A stretch of 60,594 nucleotides of DNA, taken from positions 1 through 60,594 of the forward strand of contig JAJZXK010000006.1 of NCBI GenBank assembly GCA_021806565.1, written 5' to 3'. The stretch is from Bacillota bacterium. GTDB taxonomy: Bacteria > Bacillota > Sulfobacillia > RBS10-35 > JAJYVN01. This document shows, piece by piece, positions 1 through 7,541 of the stretch; positions within the stretch are counted from its first letter, which is position 1, and each line of letters opens with the position of its first letter. Position numbers and translations under genes: made by a program. The notes beneath the pieces are model-generated. The model worked only from the letters and a program-made list of their open reading frames with translations, made no database searches and had not been told where the DNA came from.

Positions 1-1296
1 CCCAATTTCTCTGCGGGCATCACCTGGCCCGGCGGCACGCTCACGACTGCGGGTGGTTCCCAGGCCGGGTGGGCGCAGATTACTACATCTACGTCGGGCT
101 ATGGCCTCAACCTCTGGAACTCGGCCGATGCGGCTTACGCGCCGCTGTATGTTGGAAACATTACCGGTAAGTCGGGAACTTTCAGTGCCGGAATCGGATT
201 TTCAGGTGTGGCGACCGGGGATCGCGCAATAGACTTTACCGCATTGACTGCGTCGTCCCCATATCTTGACCAATGGGGAAACTATCAGTTTCCATCCACG
301 GTAGGCAGCGCGGCGACGTGGGGCGTTTCTGTTGGCAGTACAACCGTCTTAGAGGTTGGTTTGGGTAGTAGCAACGCTGGGCAAGTAACTGCTGCCGGCC
401 TCGCCACCTTTGTTGCAGGCATCACCGGCACCGGAACCACAGGCGCCCTGACGGCGGGCAGCGGCATCCTTGGCACGGCCAATACATGGAGCGCAACGCA
501 GACGTTCTCCGCAGGCGCGACCATCGCCTCGGGCCAAACCCTCGGGCTCTCTGGCGCGACGGTCAGCGGTGCGCCGACGTTCTCCAATGGCCTGTACTCT
601 GCCGCCGGGATCAACTTCACCAACGCGGGTAACACCGCATTCATTCAGGCAGACACAGCCTACCGCCTAGTATTCCGCGCAACGAGCAGTACAACCGCGA
701 CGAACTCTGTCCTTCACTTCCAAGCACAGTCTGGGATCAATGCGCTTACCATCGGTAGCAATGCTTCGAGCAATCCTACGCTGGTGCAGACGGCCAACAG
801 CACGCTTGACGATGGAATAGGCAACTTCAGCATCGCCAAGTCTTTGACCTCGATCGGCGGACAGGCATGTAATGGAACGCTTGGTCTTGCCGCAGTCGTT
901 GCGGGATCAGCATCGACCACGGTGACTGCTACCACGGCTACAGCAATCGTGAATAACGCTGTCCCCTCGTCCCCCACGGGAGCCACATACCTTGTTGACG
1001 GCGCAGTGTATGTGAACAATGGCACCAGCGGCCAGAAGATTACCTTCAGCGTGCAGTACACCGATGCACTTAGCGGTGGAACAGTTACCGCCTATTTCGC
1101 ACCGTCTCAGACCAGTTCGTCTGGCACATCTTTGCCCGCCCCGATGACGGGGGCCAACACCTTCGCCAACGGCGTCTATCCATGCTCGGCCATTTTTATT
1201 GCGCCAGCGGCTGGAAGCACCATCACGATCAGTTATACTGACGCGGGCGGAACACCAAACGACAAGGTGTCTGCCATCGTCGTCAGGACATCGTGA
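1..1296 (+). CDS. Phage tail/fibre-like structural protein (5' end outside window)
   Basis: The frame is open from the first base of the window, so the N-terminus lies outside; a GTG at 208 is only an internal codon. At least 431 residues are visible. The composition is typical of phage fibre and virion-surface proteins: Gly, Ser, Thr and Ala rich, almost no Cys or Lys, with recurring short units such as GTFSAG, TFSAGATIASG and GAPTFSNG. No catalytic motif was seen. The stop overlaps the GTG of the next gene, which suggests translational coupling in a late operon. Assignment to a tail fibre rather than another surface protein is inference from composition and from the integrase and replication genes to the right. 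Confidence 0.6.
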   Translation, partial: PNFSAGITWPGGTLTTAGGSQAGWAQITTSTSGYGLNLWNSADAAYAPLYVGNITGKSGTFSAGIGFSGVATGDRAIDFTALTASSPYLDQWGNYQFPSTVGSAATWGVSVGSTTVLEVGLGSSNAGQVTAAGLATFVAGITGTGTTGALTAGSGILGTANTWSATQTFSAGATIASGQTLGLSGATVSGAPTFSNGLYSAAGINFTNAGNTAFIQADTAYRLVFRATSSTTATNSVLHFQAQSGINALTIGSNASSNPTLVQTANSTLDDGIGNFSIAKSLTSIGGQACNGTLGLAAVVAGSASTTVTATTATAIVNNAVPSSPTGATYLVDGAVYVNNGTSGQKITFSVQYTDALSGGTVTAYFAPSQTSSSGTSLPAPMTGANTFANGVYPCSAIFIAPAAGSTITISYTDAGGTPNDKVSAIVVRTS

Positions 1297-1925
1297 GGGG
1301 TGGACGGAAGATGGCGCCAACGGGTGGAAGCACGCGCCGAAGTCTCATGGGTCTTGGTTTGCTTGGCTTAGCGTCGCCTGGTCTAACCACGAAGGCAACG
1401 GCTGGCCAAGAGGCTACTGTGCCGTTGACCTTCAGCAACCTTGGAAACGAAGTGACTCTAGGCAACGCGCAGAACGCCGAATATGCATGGAAGCTACAGA
1501 AGCCTGTCACGCTGGCCAGGATCACAGCGAACGTCGCATGGTGCATCCTTCAGGCCCCTTCCGCCGCAGGGATGACCGAACTTCTGTGGTCGGTGTTCGT
1601 CACCCGCAACGGCACCAACCCGCAGCAAAACGGGCGCATCAACCAGTACACATCCGACACTTTCGGCCATCCCGTGCAGAACAACGCGCCAAGCAAACTG
1701 CGGTGGGATGTGAAATCGGCCGGTGAAAACTGCGATGTGCTGTGTAACAGCATCAGCAAGGGGTGGACCACGCCGGGAGGTCTGGGCGCGTCGGCTGCAG
1801 ACAAGGTGGTGTGGGATGGACCGATCCAGTTGAACGCTGGCGACTATCTGGTGTTTTACGCGGCCGTCGATTGCCCACCGATCCCGGTGGACGTTGAGTT
1901 TCACCTGAACATCGCATACTGCTAG
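1293..1925 (+). CDS. Putative virion-associated protein with Tat-like leader
   Basis: 210 residues from the GTG that overlaps the upstream stop (AGGA about 6 bases before it); an ATG at 1311 is an alternative start. Near the N-terminus TRRSLMG is followed by a hydrophobic Gly/Leu/Ala stretch and an Ala-x-Ala-like end (KATA), which resembles a twin-arginine signal peptide. The rest is a soluble, beta-rich-looking domain with no family I recognise. As the last rightward gene after the fibre-like gene it may be a second surface or host-interaction protein. The Tat reading is inference. Confidence 0.55.
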   Translation: MRGGRKMAPTGGSTRRSLMGLGLLGLASPGLTTKATAGQEATVPLTFSNLGNEVTLGNAQNAEYAWKLQKPVTLARITANVAWCILQAPSAAGMTELLWSVFVTRNGTNPQQNGRINQYTSDTFGHPVQNNAPSKLRWDVKSAGENCDVLCNSISKGWTTPGGLGASAADKVVWDGPIQLNAGDYLVFYAAVDCPPIPVDVEFHLNIAYC

Positions 1926-1950
1926 CACGAAGACGACAAGCCCTGCGGGG

Positions 1951-1980
1951 ACACGCCGTGACAAGGCGTGTTCTTGCTGT
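1951..1980 (+). terminator. Weak intrinsic-terminator-like hairpin after phage structural genes
   Basis: ACACGCC (1951-1957) and GGCGTGT (1965-1971) form a 7-bp stem with a 7-base loop, followed by the T-rich tract TCTTGCTGTT. It lies between two convergent transcription units, where a terminator is expected. The stem is short. Confidence 0.4.
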
Positions 1981-2090
1981 TAAGTCTCCTCGCGCATCGG
2001 CGCGCCCATACCTGGTCTGCCACACCTAAGCCCGCTTCACCCCGGCCGCGCCGCCTCAGCGCCTCCGGCGGCCTACTGGCGGGCGTGGGT

Positions 2091-2996
2091 CTACAGGTCC
2101 CCCACCGCGTCGGCGCTCGTCTTCTGCAACCCATCCGCCGCGTGCAGGTAACGCTGGGTGGTCGCCAGGGCCGCGTGCCCAAGGTCCTTTTGCACTTGCA
2201 GAAGGTCGGCGCCGTTGGCCAAGGCCGTGGTCGCCAAGTAGTGGCGAAGCCAATGTGCGGAAACGCTCTTGGCAAGACCAGCACGCTTGGCGGCACGCGC
2301 AAGCATTTGGTCGGCAGACTGCTTTGACATGCGCCCGCCGTCACGGTTGGGCAGTAGATAGCCGCCGGCCGCCTTCCACTCGGCCAGCGCATCCAACACC
2401 TGGGGCACCAGTTTCACTTCCCTAACCTTCTGCCCCTTGCCGACCACGCGGAGCCCGGTGTTTCCGTGGGGGTCGCAGTAGGTGTGCTCCCACTTGGCAT
2501 CCAGGGCTTCAGAGATCCGCAGCCCCGTCCGGGCCAGCAGGACGATCAGGGCGCGGCACTTGCCGTCGCTCGCCTGCATCATCGCCCGCACCTCGGCCTG
2601 GGAGAGCATCCGCGGCGCGCCTTCCTGGGCCACCTTCGGTGTCCGCACGATACCGAAGGATGAGAACGGGACCGCGCCCAGGTCGGCCGCGAAGGAGAAG
2701 AGTGACCGCATGGCCGACAGGGCCTGCGCCGCGCTAGCCGGGGCCAGACCGCTAGCCGCTAGGTGTTCGGCGTAGCGCAGGGCATCCGCCCGCGTGGTCG
2801 CCAGCAACGGCTGCCCGTCGCGGAACGCCGAGAACCGGCGCAGGGCCCGCAGGTAGGCGGTCTGTGTCTCAGCAGACTGTGACCGGCTCGCCACCCGCGC
2901 AAGCCACATCCGCACCACGGCGCCTTCGGATAGCGGCTCTTCCCCGAGTGTGGCCACCGCCCGCCCGTTCACCGTCACCAGATCCCCGCCGACCAT
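2091..2996 (-). CDS. Tyrosine recombinase, XerC/XerD-like
   Basis: About 301 residues with an N-terminal SAM-like core-binding domain and a C-terminal catalytic domain. Active-site residues are visible: Arg in TGLRISEAL (about residue 160), Lys in GKGQKVREV, His and Arg in SAHWLRHYLAT (about 248/251), His in LGHAALATT (about 274) and Tyr in QRYLH (about 283). An upstream ATG at 3014 would sit only about 3 bases after the predicted transcription start. The ATG at 2996 has GGGAGG 8 bases upstream, so I prefer it. It is separate from the arm-type integrase at 8483 and could resolve element multimers or act in excision (inference). Confidence 0.9.
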   Translation of the reverse strand: MVGGDLVTVNGRAVATLGEEPLSEGAVVRMWLARVASRSQSAETQTAYLRALRRFSAFRDGQPLLATTRADALRYAEHLAASGLAPASAAQALSAMRSLFSFAADLGAVPFSSFGIVRTPKVAQEGAPRMLSQAEVRAMMQASDGKCRALIVLLARTGLRISEALDAKWEHTYCDPHGNTGLRVVGKGQKVREVKLVPQVLDALAEWKAAGGYLLPNRDGGRMSKQSADQMLARAAKRAGLAKSVSAHWLRHYLATTALANGADLLQVQKDLGHAALATTQRYLHAADGLQKTSADAVGDL

Positions 2997-3023
2997 CCCG
3001 ACCGCCTCCCTCATCCCAAGGAC

Positions 3024-3052
3024 AGCATAAGACGTAACCTACATTACGTCAA
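3024..3052 (-). promoter_or_regulatory. Promoter with embedded operator-like dyad for the recombinase
   Basis: On the minus strand TTGACG (3052-3047) and TATGCT (3029-3024) are separated by 17 bases. A perfect dyad, GACGTAA-6-TTACGTC (3031-3050), fills the space between the two hexamers. That placement is typical of a repressor operator; the regulator is unknown. Confidence 0.55.
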
Positions 3053-3158
3053 GCGTTCTGGGCGTGGCGGGGGGCAGGAGTCTTCGACACGTTTCGACTG
3101 GTCGGCAGGGCGTCAGCGGAACCGCGCCAAGCACTGTTAGCAGTGCCGATCAGGACTG

Positions 3159-3530
3159 TTATTCTTCGACCGGCGCACCCGTTTCGATCAACGCGCCCTT
3201 CTCGGCACCGGGGAATAACTGCCGCAGAATCTCGGCCGCCGCCTCGGCCCGTGCAGCATCCTCATCCCTGTCGGTCACGTCTTCAACGGAAACATCCTGG
3301 ACCACATGAGCAACGGGCCTCCCTATAAGGTAGGCGCCAAGCCATTCGCGTGCCTTGGCGTCGCCGGCCTCGGCGTCGGATACCGCACGGGCCACGATCG
3401 CGCGCCACCTGTCCGGCGGGCAGGCATCAGCCAGCGCAGCCAGGTAGGCCGCTTCTGTGTCGCGCCGTGGGCGGCCAGGTCCGCCCGAGTTACCCTGAGC
3501 CCATCGCCCTTTGTTGTCCCGTCCTTCCAT
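3159..3530 (-). CDS. DUF5681-type small protein
   Basis: 123 residues. The N-terminus has the RWAQGNSGGPGRP signature of DUF5681, a family often found near phage packaging or replication genes, followed by an Ala/Glu/Asp-rich helical region. No enzymatic motif is visible. It is the last gene of the leftward run that starts at the excisionase-like gene (7414). Its role is unknown; a DNA-associated or packaging-accessory role is only an analogy from context. Confidence 0.6.
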   Translation of the reverse strand: MEGRDNKGRWAQGNSGGPGRPRRDTEAAYLAALADACPPDRWRAIVARAVSDAEAGDAKAREWLGAYLIGRPVAHVVQDVSVEDVTDRDEDAARAEAAAEILRQLFPGAEKGALIETGAPVEE

Positions 3531-3557
3531 GCCTGCGCCCTCCGTTTCGCCGTCCGT

Positions 3558-4196
3558 CTAAACGGAAGCCAAGGATTGTGGCAACAATCCGCCCCGCTGT
3601 ACCCACCGCCCCAGGTGTACCGCCTCGAATGTCTCCAGGTCCACCCGATGCCGGGCCTTCACCGGACGCCGGTCGGTGCGGTCCAGGCAAGCAAAGGTCG
3701 CGTCGCCGTCGCCCACCTCCAGAACCACGCACCGCCTGGGGTCGCCGTTCGACCATTGGTAGTCCCGGTGCAGGAACACGTCGCCCACGGCAGGCACCCG
3801 CTCCTGCGGCTCCAGGTCGCCCAGGGCAGCCCGCGCCAGGGATGCGGCCTCCAGGTCGCCCCGGCGGTCGGCAAGGTCACGCAGGGCCTCCAGGGCCGTC
3901 CGTGGGTCAGCCGCCAGCACCGCAGGTGGCCGGTTCGACGGCGACACCTCGCCGATCAGCCGCGCCGACAGGTCCAAGACCGCCAGCGCCTGCGTGGCTA
4001 TGCTAGCATTGCCGTTCTGCGCGTGCTCCTGCAACCGTCGGCGCACCATCGCTACCAGGAACGTCGCCATCCCTTGGGGCCTGTTCGGTTCTCCGTCCAG
4101 CACCCGGCATACGTCCAGCGCCAGCGCCTCTGCGCCGGTCATGTGAACCGCCCGTAGGTGCTGGCGCAACCCGCCGGCCCTTGCCATCGTCCCCAC
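3558..4196 (-). CDS. Hypothetical phage protein
   Basis: 212 residues, unrecognised. The N-terminal half is helical (MATFLVAMVRRRLQEHAQ); the C-terminal half has a compact beta-like segment (VPAVGDVFLHRDYQWSNGD, then CVVLEVGDGDATFACLD). It starts downstream of two copies of a 10-bp palindrome, one of them 12 bases from the start, so it may head its own transcript. The first in-frame start is assumed; a second ATG lies three codons later. Confidence 0.55.
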   Translation of the reverse strand: MGTMARAGGLRQHLRAVHMTGAEALALDVCRVLDGEPNRPQGMATFLVAMVRRRLQEHAQNGNASIATQALAVLDLSARLIGEVSPSNRPPAVLAADPRTALEALRDLADRRGDLEAASLARAALGDLEPQERVPAVGDVFLHRDYQWSNGDPRRCVVLEVGDGDATFACLDRTDRRPVKARHRVDLETFEAVHLGRWVQRGGLLPQSLASV

Positions 4197-4267
4197 CTCC
4201 TAGGTCTATGCTAGCATAGGTCCAGTGGGGTGGCCAGGGGTCACGGCAGGGAAGGCAATGCTAGCAT
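4000..4267. repeat. Three copies of palindrome ATGCTAGCAT
   Basis: The identical 10-bp palindrome lies at 4000-4009 (inside the hypothetical gene), 4208-4217 and 4258-4267. The last two are exactly 50 bp apart and lie between that gene and the 23-residue peptide gene. Number, identity and position suggest operators for an element-encoded repressor (inference). Confidence 0.5.
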
Positions 4268-4278
4268 ATGCGTCCTGT

Positions 4279-4350
4279 CTACAGCCGCCACGGCCAGCGG
4301 GGCAGCCCCAACAGCACTAGCACGACGATGGCCAGCGCCAGCAGGGTCAC
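4279..4350 (-). CDS. 23-residue hydrophobic peptide coupled to Com-like gene
   Basis: A GTG overlaps the stop of the upstream zinc-ribbon gene in the four-base arrangement GTGA. The frame then encodes 23 residues: a single run of Leu, Val, Ala and Ile followed by a Pro/Trp/Arg tail (LPRWPWRL), ending in TAG. This is the pattern of a one-pass membrane peptide. Translational coupling argues that it is expressed. Function is unknown; holin-like or regulatory roles are possible. It is too short for statistical support. Confidence 0.4.
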   Translation of the reverse strand: MTLLALAIVVLVLLGLPRWPWRL

Positions 4351-4556
4351 GCCGACGCGCCCCCTTTCGGCTTCGCGGGCTTTGCCGCCGTCGTCCAAGT
4401 CCCGCACTGCGGGCAGCGCACCTGCGCACCTTCGAGTATCGCCCCCATTGGCTTACTGCAGCCAGCGCAGCGAACCATCACCAGTTCAGGCATGCTGGCA
4501 TGTCGGGTCTCGGTTGCTTTCCGGTTTGCGGCCTCCACGTTGCCCACTCCTCTCAC
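4347..4556 (-). CDS. Com-like zinc-ribbon protein
   Basis: 69 residues with two CxxC pairs, CAGC and CPQC, about 20 residues apart, followed by a Lys/Pro-rich tail. The spacing resembles the Mu Com family of small zinc-binding regulators, in which Com controls translation of mom. No mom-like DNA-modification gene is visible beside it, so the regulatory role is inferred from family resemblance only. It overlaps the start of the 23-residue peptide gene by the GTGA arrangement. Confidence 0.55.
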   Translation of the reverse strand: MRGVGNVEAANRKATETRHASMPELVMVRCAGCSKPMGAILEGAQVRCPQCGTWTTAAKPAKPKGGASA

Positions 4557-4580
4557 CGAGTCCCGAGTCCCGGTCGGCGG

Positions 4581-5288
4581 TCAGCGCCGGGCCGGCGGTG
4601 GTCGACTAGCCGCCGCGTAGGCGCGCCTCGCGCAGCCGGCAGGGTCAGCCTCACCTGCGGCCCGCAGCATCGTCGTCAGGGCGGCCTGCGGCATCCCGGC
4701 CTGGGCAGCGGCCACCGCTCCCCGCCAGCGGGCCGTGGGCGTGTCCGCGGCGAGGTCGGCCTGCACCAGGGGAGCCAGGGCGGCGAACGCAGCAGCAGCA
4801 CCGTCCTCATCATCAGCATCCTCATCGGCGGCGGTCAGCGCCTCCGCGAACACCTCCGCAGGCAGGTCGAACAGCCCAGCCAGCACTCCAGGCGCGTGCG
4901 CCCGATCCTCCGCGGGCAGGTCCATCACCAGGTGCTGCGCCAGCACCACGAGGTGTCGCGGTAGCGGTCGGCCGGGCGTCCACCCGCCAGCCCCGGCCGT
5001 CCGCCGCAACTCTCGGGCCACCCCGGCCAGGTCCGCCACGTCGTCTGGTCGGTCGGGTCGGTGCGGCTCCAGCACCTGCCGGATCACGGCCACGTACCCA
5101 TCTGGCTCCATCCTCCGGGCCAGGGCCGCCCGCAGCCGCAGGCGCTCCCGCTGCGACAGGGCCAGCACGTCGGCCTGGCGGTCCAGCACGGCGGCCAGGG
5201 TCGGGGTGTCGCCCAGGGCCGCCAGCACGTCACCAGCGGTCGGTGGACGGTGCCGCAGGCGGATAGGTCGGTGCGCTAGGTCACGCAT
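4581..5288 (-). CDS. Hypothetical Ala-rich phage protein
   Basis: 235 residues, strongly Ala/Leu/Arg/Asp rich and probably all helical, with an acidic stretch EDADDEDG in the second half. No family recognised. Its start overlaps the end of the upstream TubC-like gene by 8 bases, so the two are probably co-translated in the replication module. Confidence 0.5.
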   Translation of the reverse strand: MRDLAHRPIRLRHRPPTAGDVLAALGDTPTLAAVLDRQADVLALSQRERLRLRAALARRMEPDGYVAVIRQVLEPHRPDRPDDVADLAGVARELRRTAGAGGWTPGRPLPRHLVVLAQHLVMDLPAEDRAHAPGVLAGLFDLPAEVFAEALTAADEDADDEDGAAAAFAALAPLVQADLAADTPTARWRGAVAAAQAGMPQAALTTMLRAAGEADPAGCARRAYAAASRPPPARR

Positions 5289-5709
5289 GGCGGGTGCCTC
5301 CTCGGCGCCGCAGCGTCCCGCCGTCCACCGGGGGCCAGTCAGTCAGCAGCCCGACGCCGACCAGCAGGCCGGCCGGGCCTAGCCAGGCGCGGCGGTCGGC
5401 CAGCATGGCCACCATGAGGGTCGCCCGGTCCATCCGCCCACCCCAGGCCCGGTACGCATCGTGCAGGCGGTCGGCCTCCGTCCACACCTTTGGCGAGCGA
5501 CAGCATCGGGCCACCGCGAACGCCTCCGCGTCGGCCAGCATGGCCTGCACCTGGTCACGGTGCGCCCGCATCGCGTCTAGGGCGACGGCGGCCGTGGGGT
5601 CCGTAGGTCGGCCAGGGTTGGCCAGGGCGCGGCCGTCGGCCAGCATGACCGCGCCGCCATGTCGGTGGTACGCAGCCAGCGCCTCGGTTGCGGTCATACC
5701 GGCTCCCAC
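5281..5709 (-). CDS. TubC-docking-like small protein
   Basis: 142 residues. The first ~60 residues have the pattern of the TubC N-terminal docking-like fold seen in phage and plasmid replication neighbourhoods: helix (TATEALAAYHRHGG), beta hairpin (AVMLADGRALANPG), helix (LDAMRAHRDQVQAML). The remainder is unrecognised. It overlaps the ATPase gene upstream by 16 bases and the Ala-rich gene downstream by 8, so it is in the same transcript. A docking partner for the ATPase is inference. Confidence 0.5.
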   Translation of the reverse strand: MGAGMTATEALAAYHRHGGAVMLADGRALANPGRPTDPTAAVALDAMRAHRDQVQAMLADAEAFAVARCCRSPKVWTEADRLHDAYRAWGGRMDRATLMVAMLADRRAWLGPAGLLVGVGLLTDWPPVDGGTLRRRGGTRHA

Positions 5710-7178
5710 CCGTCCGGCGCCCAGAATGGGAGCACTTTGGCGGTCGGGTCGGGGGTCCCGGAGGTTTGCGCGTCGGGGCCGGCGACCCCATGGGATACAC
5801 CATGAGCAAACCTCGTTTTGGGGTCGCAGCCCTTGGGGCTCATGGCTTCCGAGGTTTGCTCATTTTCGGCGCTATGAGCAAACCTCGCAGCCCTTGCGGC
5901 AGTAGGGCTGGAGGGTGATTTTGAGGTTTGCTCATCATCTATGGCATGGGGGGCGGGGTCGTCATCGGCGGCCGGTAGCGACCAGACACACTCACCGCGG
6001 CCGACGTAGTCCCGGCGGCAGCCCAGGGCCTTCCGGGCCCGCCGCAGGGTGATTTCGCGGTGGCCGGCGGATCGCGCGTCGCGAGTCAGCGCATCCCAGG
6101 TCGCCTTGCGGCCGCCGGCCAGGGCCGCCCGCAGCCAGTCATCGGCCCGGCCGGCGGCCGTATCCTCGCGGTCCGGGGTAGGCTCGGGGGCCAGAATCGC
6201 GGCCGCGGTCAGGTCGCAGGCTCCGGTCCACGTCACGCGCACGGTGTCTATGGGGGTGCGGGGGTCGGCATACACGACGGACGGCACCAGCGCGTATCCA
6301 ATGGCGTCCGGCTCGGCGGCGAGGGAGTGCTTGACCGCCACGATTGCCCGGCGGCTGGGCTCCTGTGGGTCGGCTCCCGCCAACAGCACGCTACGGGCCG
6401 CCGCGCCGAAGTCCATAGATCCCCAGCCGCGGTCTATGGCCGCGTCGGCGCTCGACTTGCGCAAGTGGCGCAGTATCAGCACCGCGCAGCCAGTCTCCCG
6501 CGCCATCATCCCTAGGCCGTCCAGGACCGGGCGCACCTCCTCAGCGCGGTGCGCGTCCACGCCTGTGCCCAGGTACGATTGCACCGGGTCGATGACTACC
6601 AGGACGGCGCCGGTCTGGCGCACCGCGTCCGCCAGCACGTCGGCATCCGCCATGCTGATGGGTTCCGTGGCCGCGTCCGGCTCGCCGTCGGGCCGCACCT
6701 TGCGGCGCCCGTCGAGCAGGTACAGCCGGGCCAGGTCAGCGCCGGCGGCCTCGGCACGCGGTCGCAGGGTGGTCGCCGGGTCATCCTCCCGGCTCAGGTA
6801 CAGCGCCGCGCCCGACAGGCCCGGGGTGCCGTCCGGCATCGCAGCGCCGGTGGTCACGCGAGCCGCCAGGTCTAGGGCCACGGTGGACTTGCCCTGCGCC
6901 GGTCTACCATCGAGGAATGTCAGCGCGCCCAGCGGCACCCGCCCGGGCCACAGCCACCGCACGGCCTCGGGCAGCACGTCGGCCAGGGGTCGCAGTACCG
7001 GCCCGTAGGTCACGCCGACCGGACGGGCCACCACCTCTGGGCCGCCCCCAGCCGCCTCTCGCGCCTTGCGCAGGGCCTCCGCCGCCGGGCCGTCCGGTGG
7101 TACACTAGACCCACCACGCGTCCCGTCCCGCGCGCCCCCGGCCGCCACGCTGGGGGCGCCGCCATGTCTGGGGGTCAT
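5694..7178 (-). CDS. RepA/KaiC-like AAA ATPase, putative replicative helicase
   Basis: 494 residues. The RecA-like core carries Walker A (GRPAQGKST), a sensor-like LYLSREDD strand and Walker B (VLVVIDPVQSYLG), the order of AAA_25/RepA-type hexameric helicases found in phages and plasmids. The C-terminal ~90 residues are low complexity with repeated EQTS and RFAH units, a by-product of DNA repeats at 5802-5935. The ATG overlaps the stop of the excisionase-like gene by four bases (ATGA). It is the probable replication protein of the element. No primase domain is visible. Confidence 0.75.
   Translation of the reverse strand: MTPRHGGAPSVAAGGARDGTRGGSSVPPDGPAAEALRKAREAAGGGPEVVARPVGVTYGPVLRPLADVLPEAVRWLWPGRVPLGALTFLDGRPAQGKSTVALDLAARVTTGAAMPDGTPGLSGAALYLSREDDPATTLRPRAEAAGADLARLYLLDGRRKVRPDGEPDAATEPISMADADVLADAVRQTGAVLVVIDPVQSYLGTGVDAHRAEEVRPVLDGLGMMARETGCAVLILRHLRKSSADAAIDRGWGSMDFGAAARSVLLAGADPQEPSRRAIVAVKHSLAAEPDAIGYALVPSVVYADPRTPIDTVRVTWTGACDLTAAAILAPEPTPDREDTAAGRADDWLRAALAGGRKATWDALTRDARSAGHREITLRRARKALGCRRDYVGRGECVWSLPAADDDPAPHAIDDEQTSKSPSSPTAARAARFAHSAENEQTSEAMSPKGCDPKTRFAHGVSHGVAGPDAQTSGTPDPTAKVLPFWAPDGWEPV
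5802..5935. repeat. Two inverted-repeat units inside the ATPase gene (putative origin iterons)
   Basis: ATGAGCAAACCTC occurs at 5802-5814 and 5874-5886 and its exact complement GAGGTTTGCTCAT at 5851-5863 and 5923-5935; a partial copy (GAGGTTTGC) lies at 5761. The layout is one 62-bp inverted-repeat unit duplicated with a 72-bp period. CGCAGCCCTTG is also repeated between the arms. Iterons inside an initiator gene are known from lambda O; here an origin function is inference. Confidence 0.6.
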
Positions 7179-7414
7179 CGGGCGGTCACCTTGCGGCGCC
7201 CGCGTGCGGTCGTCCGGCTCGTTGCGAGGGCGGCACCCGTCTGCGCCTGCTCGTCTAGCCAGCGCAGCAGGGCCGCGCGCGGCACGCGGATCACCCGCCC
7301 AACCCGGATATGAGGCAGCCCCGCGCGCAGCAGGTCATACGCGGTGTTGCGGCACACGCCCAGTACCTCCGCCACCGCCGCCATATCCAGAGCCTCCGTC
7401 GTCCCGTCAGACAT
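7175..7414 (-). CDS. Excisionase/MerR-like HTH protein
   Basis: 79 residues from the ATG at 7414, preceded by GAGGGGG about 9 bases upstream; the frame stays open further upstream but without coding character. The sequence has the AlpA/Xis-type winged HTH: a helix pair (MAAVAEVLGVCRNTAYDLLRAG), a wing (LPHIRVGRVIRVPRAALLRWLD) and a basic tail. It is the first gene of the leftward run and overlaps the ATPase start. It may control excision or the replication operon. Confidence 0.75.
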   Translation of the reverse strand: MSDGTTEALDMAAVAEVLGVCRNTAYDLLRAGLPHIRVGRVIRVPRAALLRWLDEQAQTGAALATSRTTARGRRKVTAR

Positions 7415-7470
7415 GACCTGATGCCCCCTCGTGTGTCGCAGCACCGTATCTATGGCTACGCTACCACCGC

Positions 7471-7499
7471 TTGTTATCCGCAACAATCCGGTGTATATT
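7471..7499 (+). promoter_or_regulatory. Rightward promoter for the CGNR-like gene and integrase
   Basis: TTGTTA (7471-7476) and TATATT (7494-7499) with a 17-base spacer match sigma-A hexamers. The dyad TTGTT-6-AACAA (7471-7486) overlaps the -35 element in this divergent intergenic region, a likely regulator site. Confidence 0.55.
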
Positions 7500-7541
7500 G
7501 TCCATAACCCGTAACATGGGGGCATAGGAGGAGTGCCGAAC

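Noticed and set aside
5851..5886. Transcription terminator formed by the inner inverted pair
   Set aside because: The 13-bp stem with 10-base loop has no T-tract and lies within an open reading frame.
5802..5935. CRISPR array in the repeat cluster
   Set aside because: Repeats alternate in orientation, number four and lie in coding sequence; no cas genes nearby. No CRISPR array was seen anywhere in the window.
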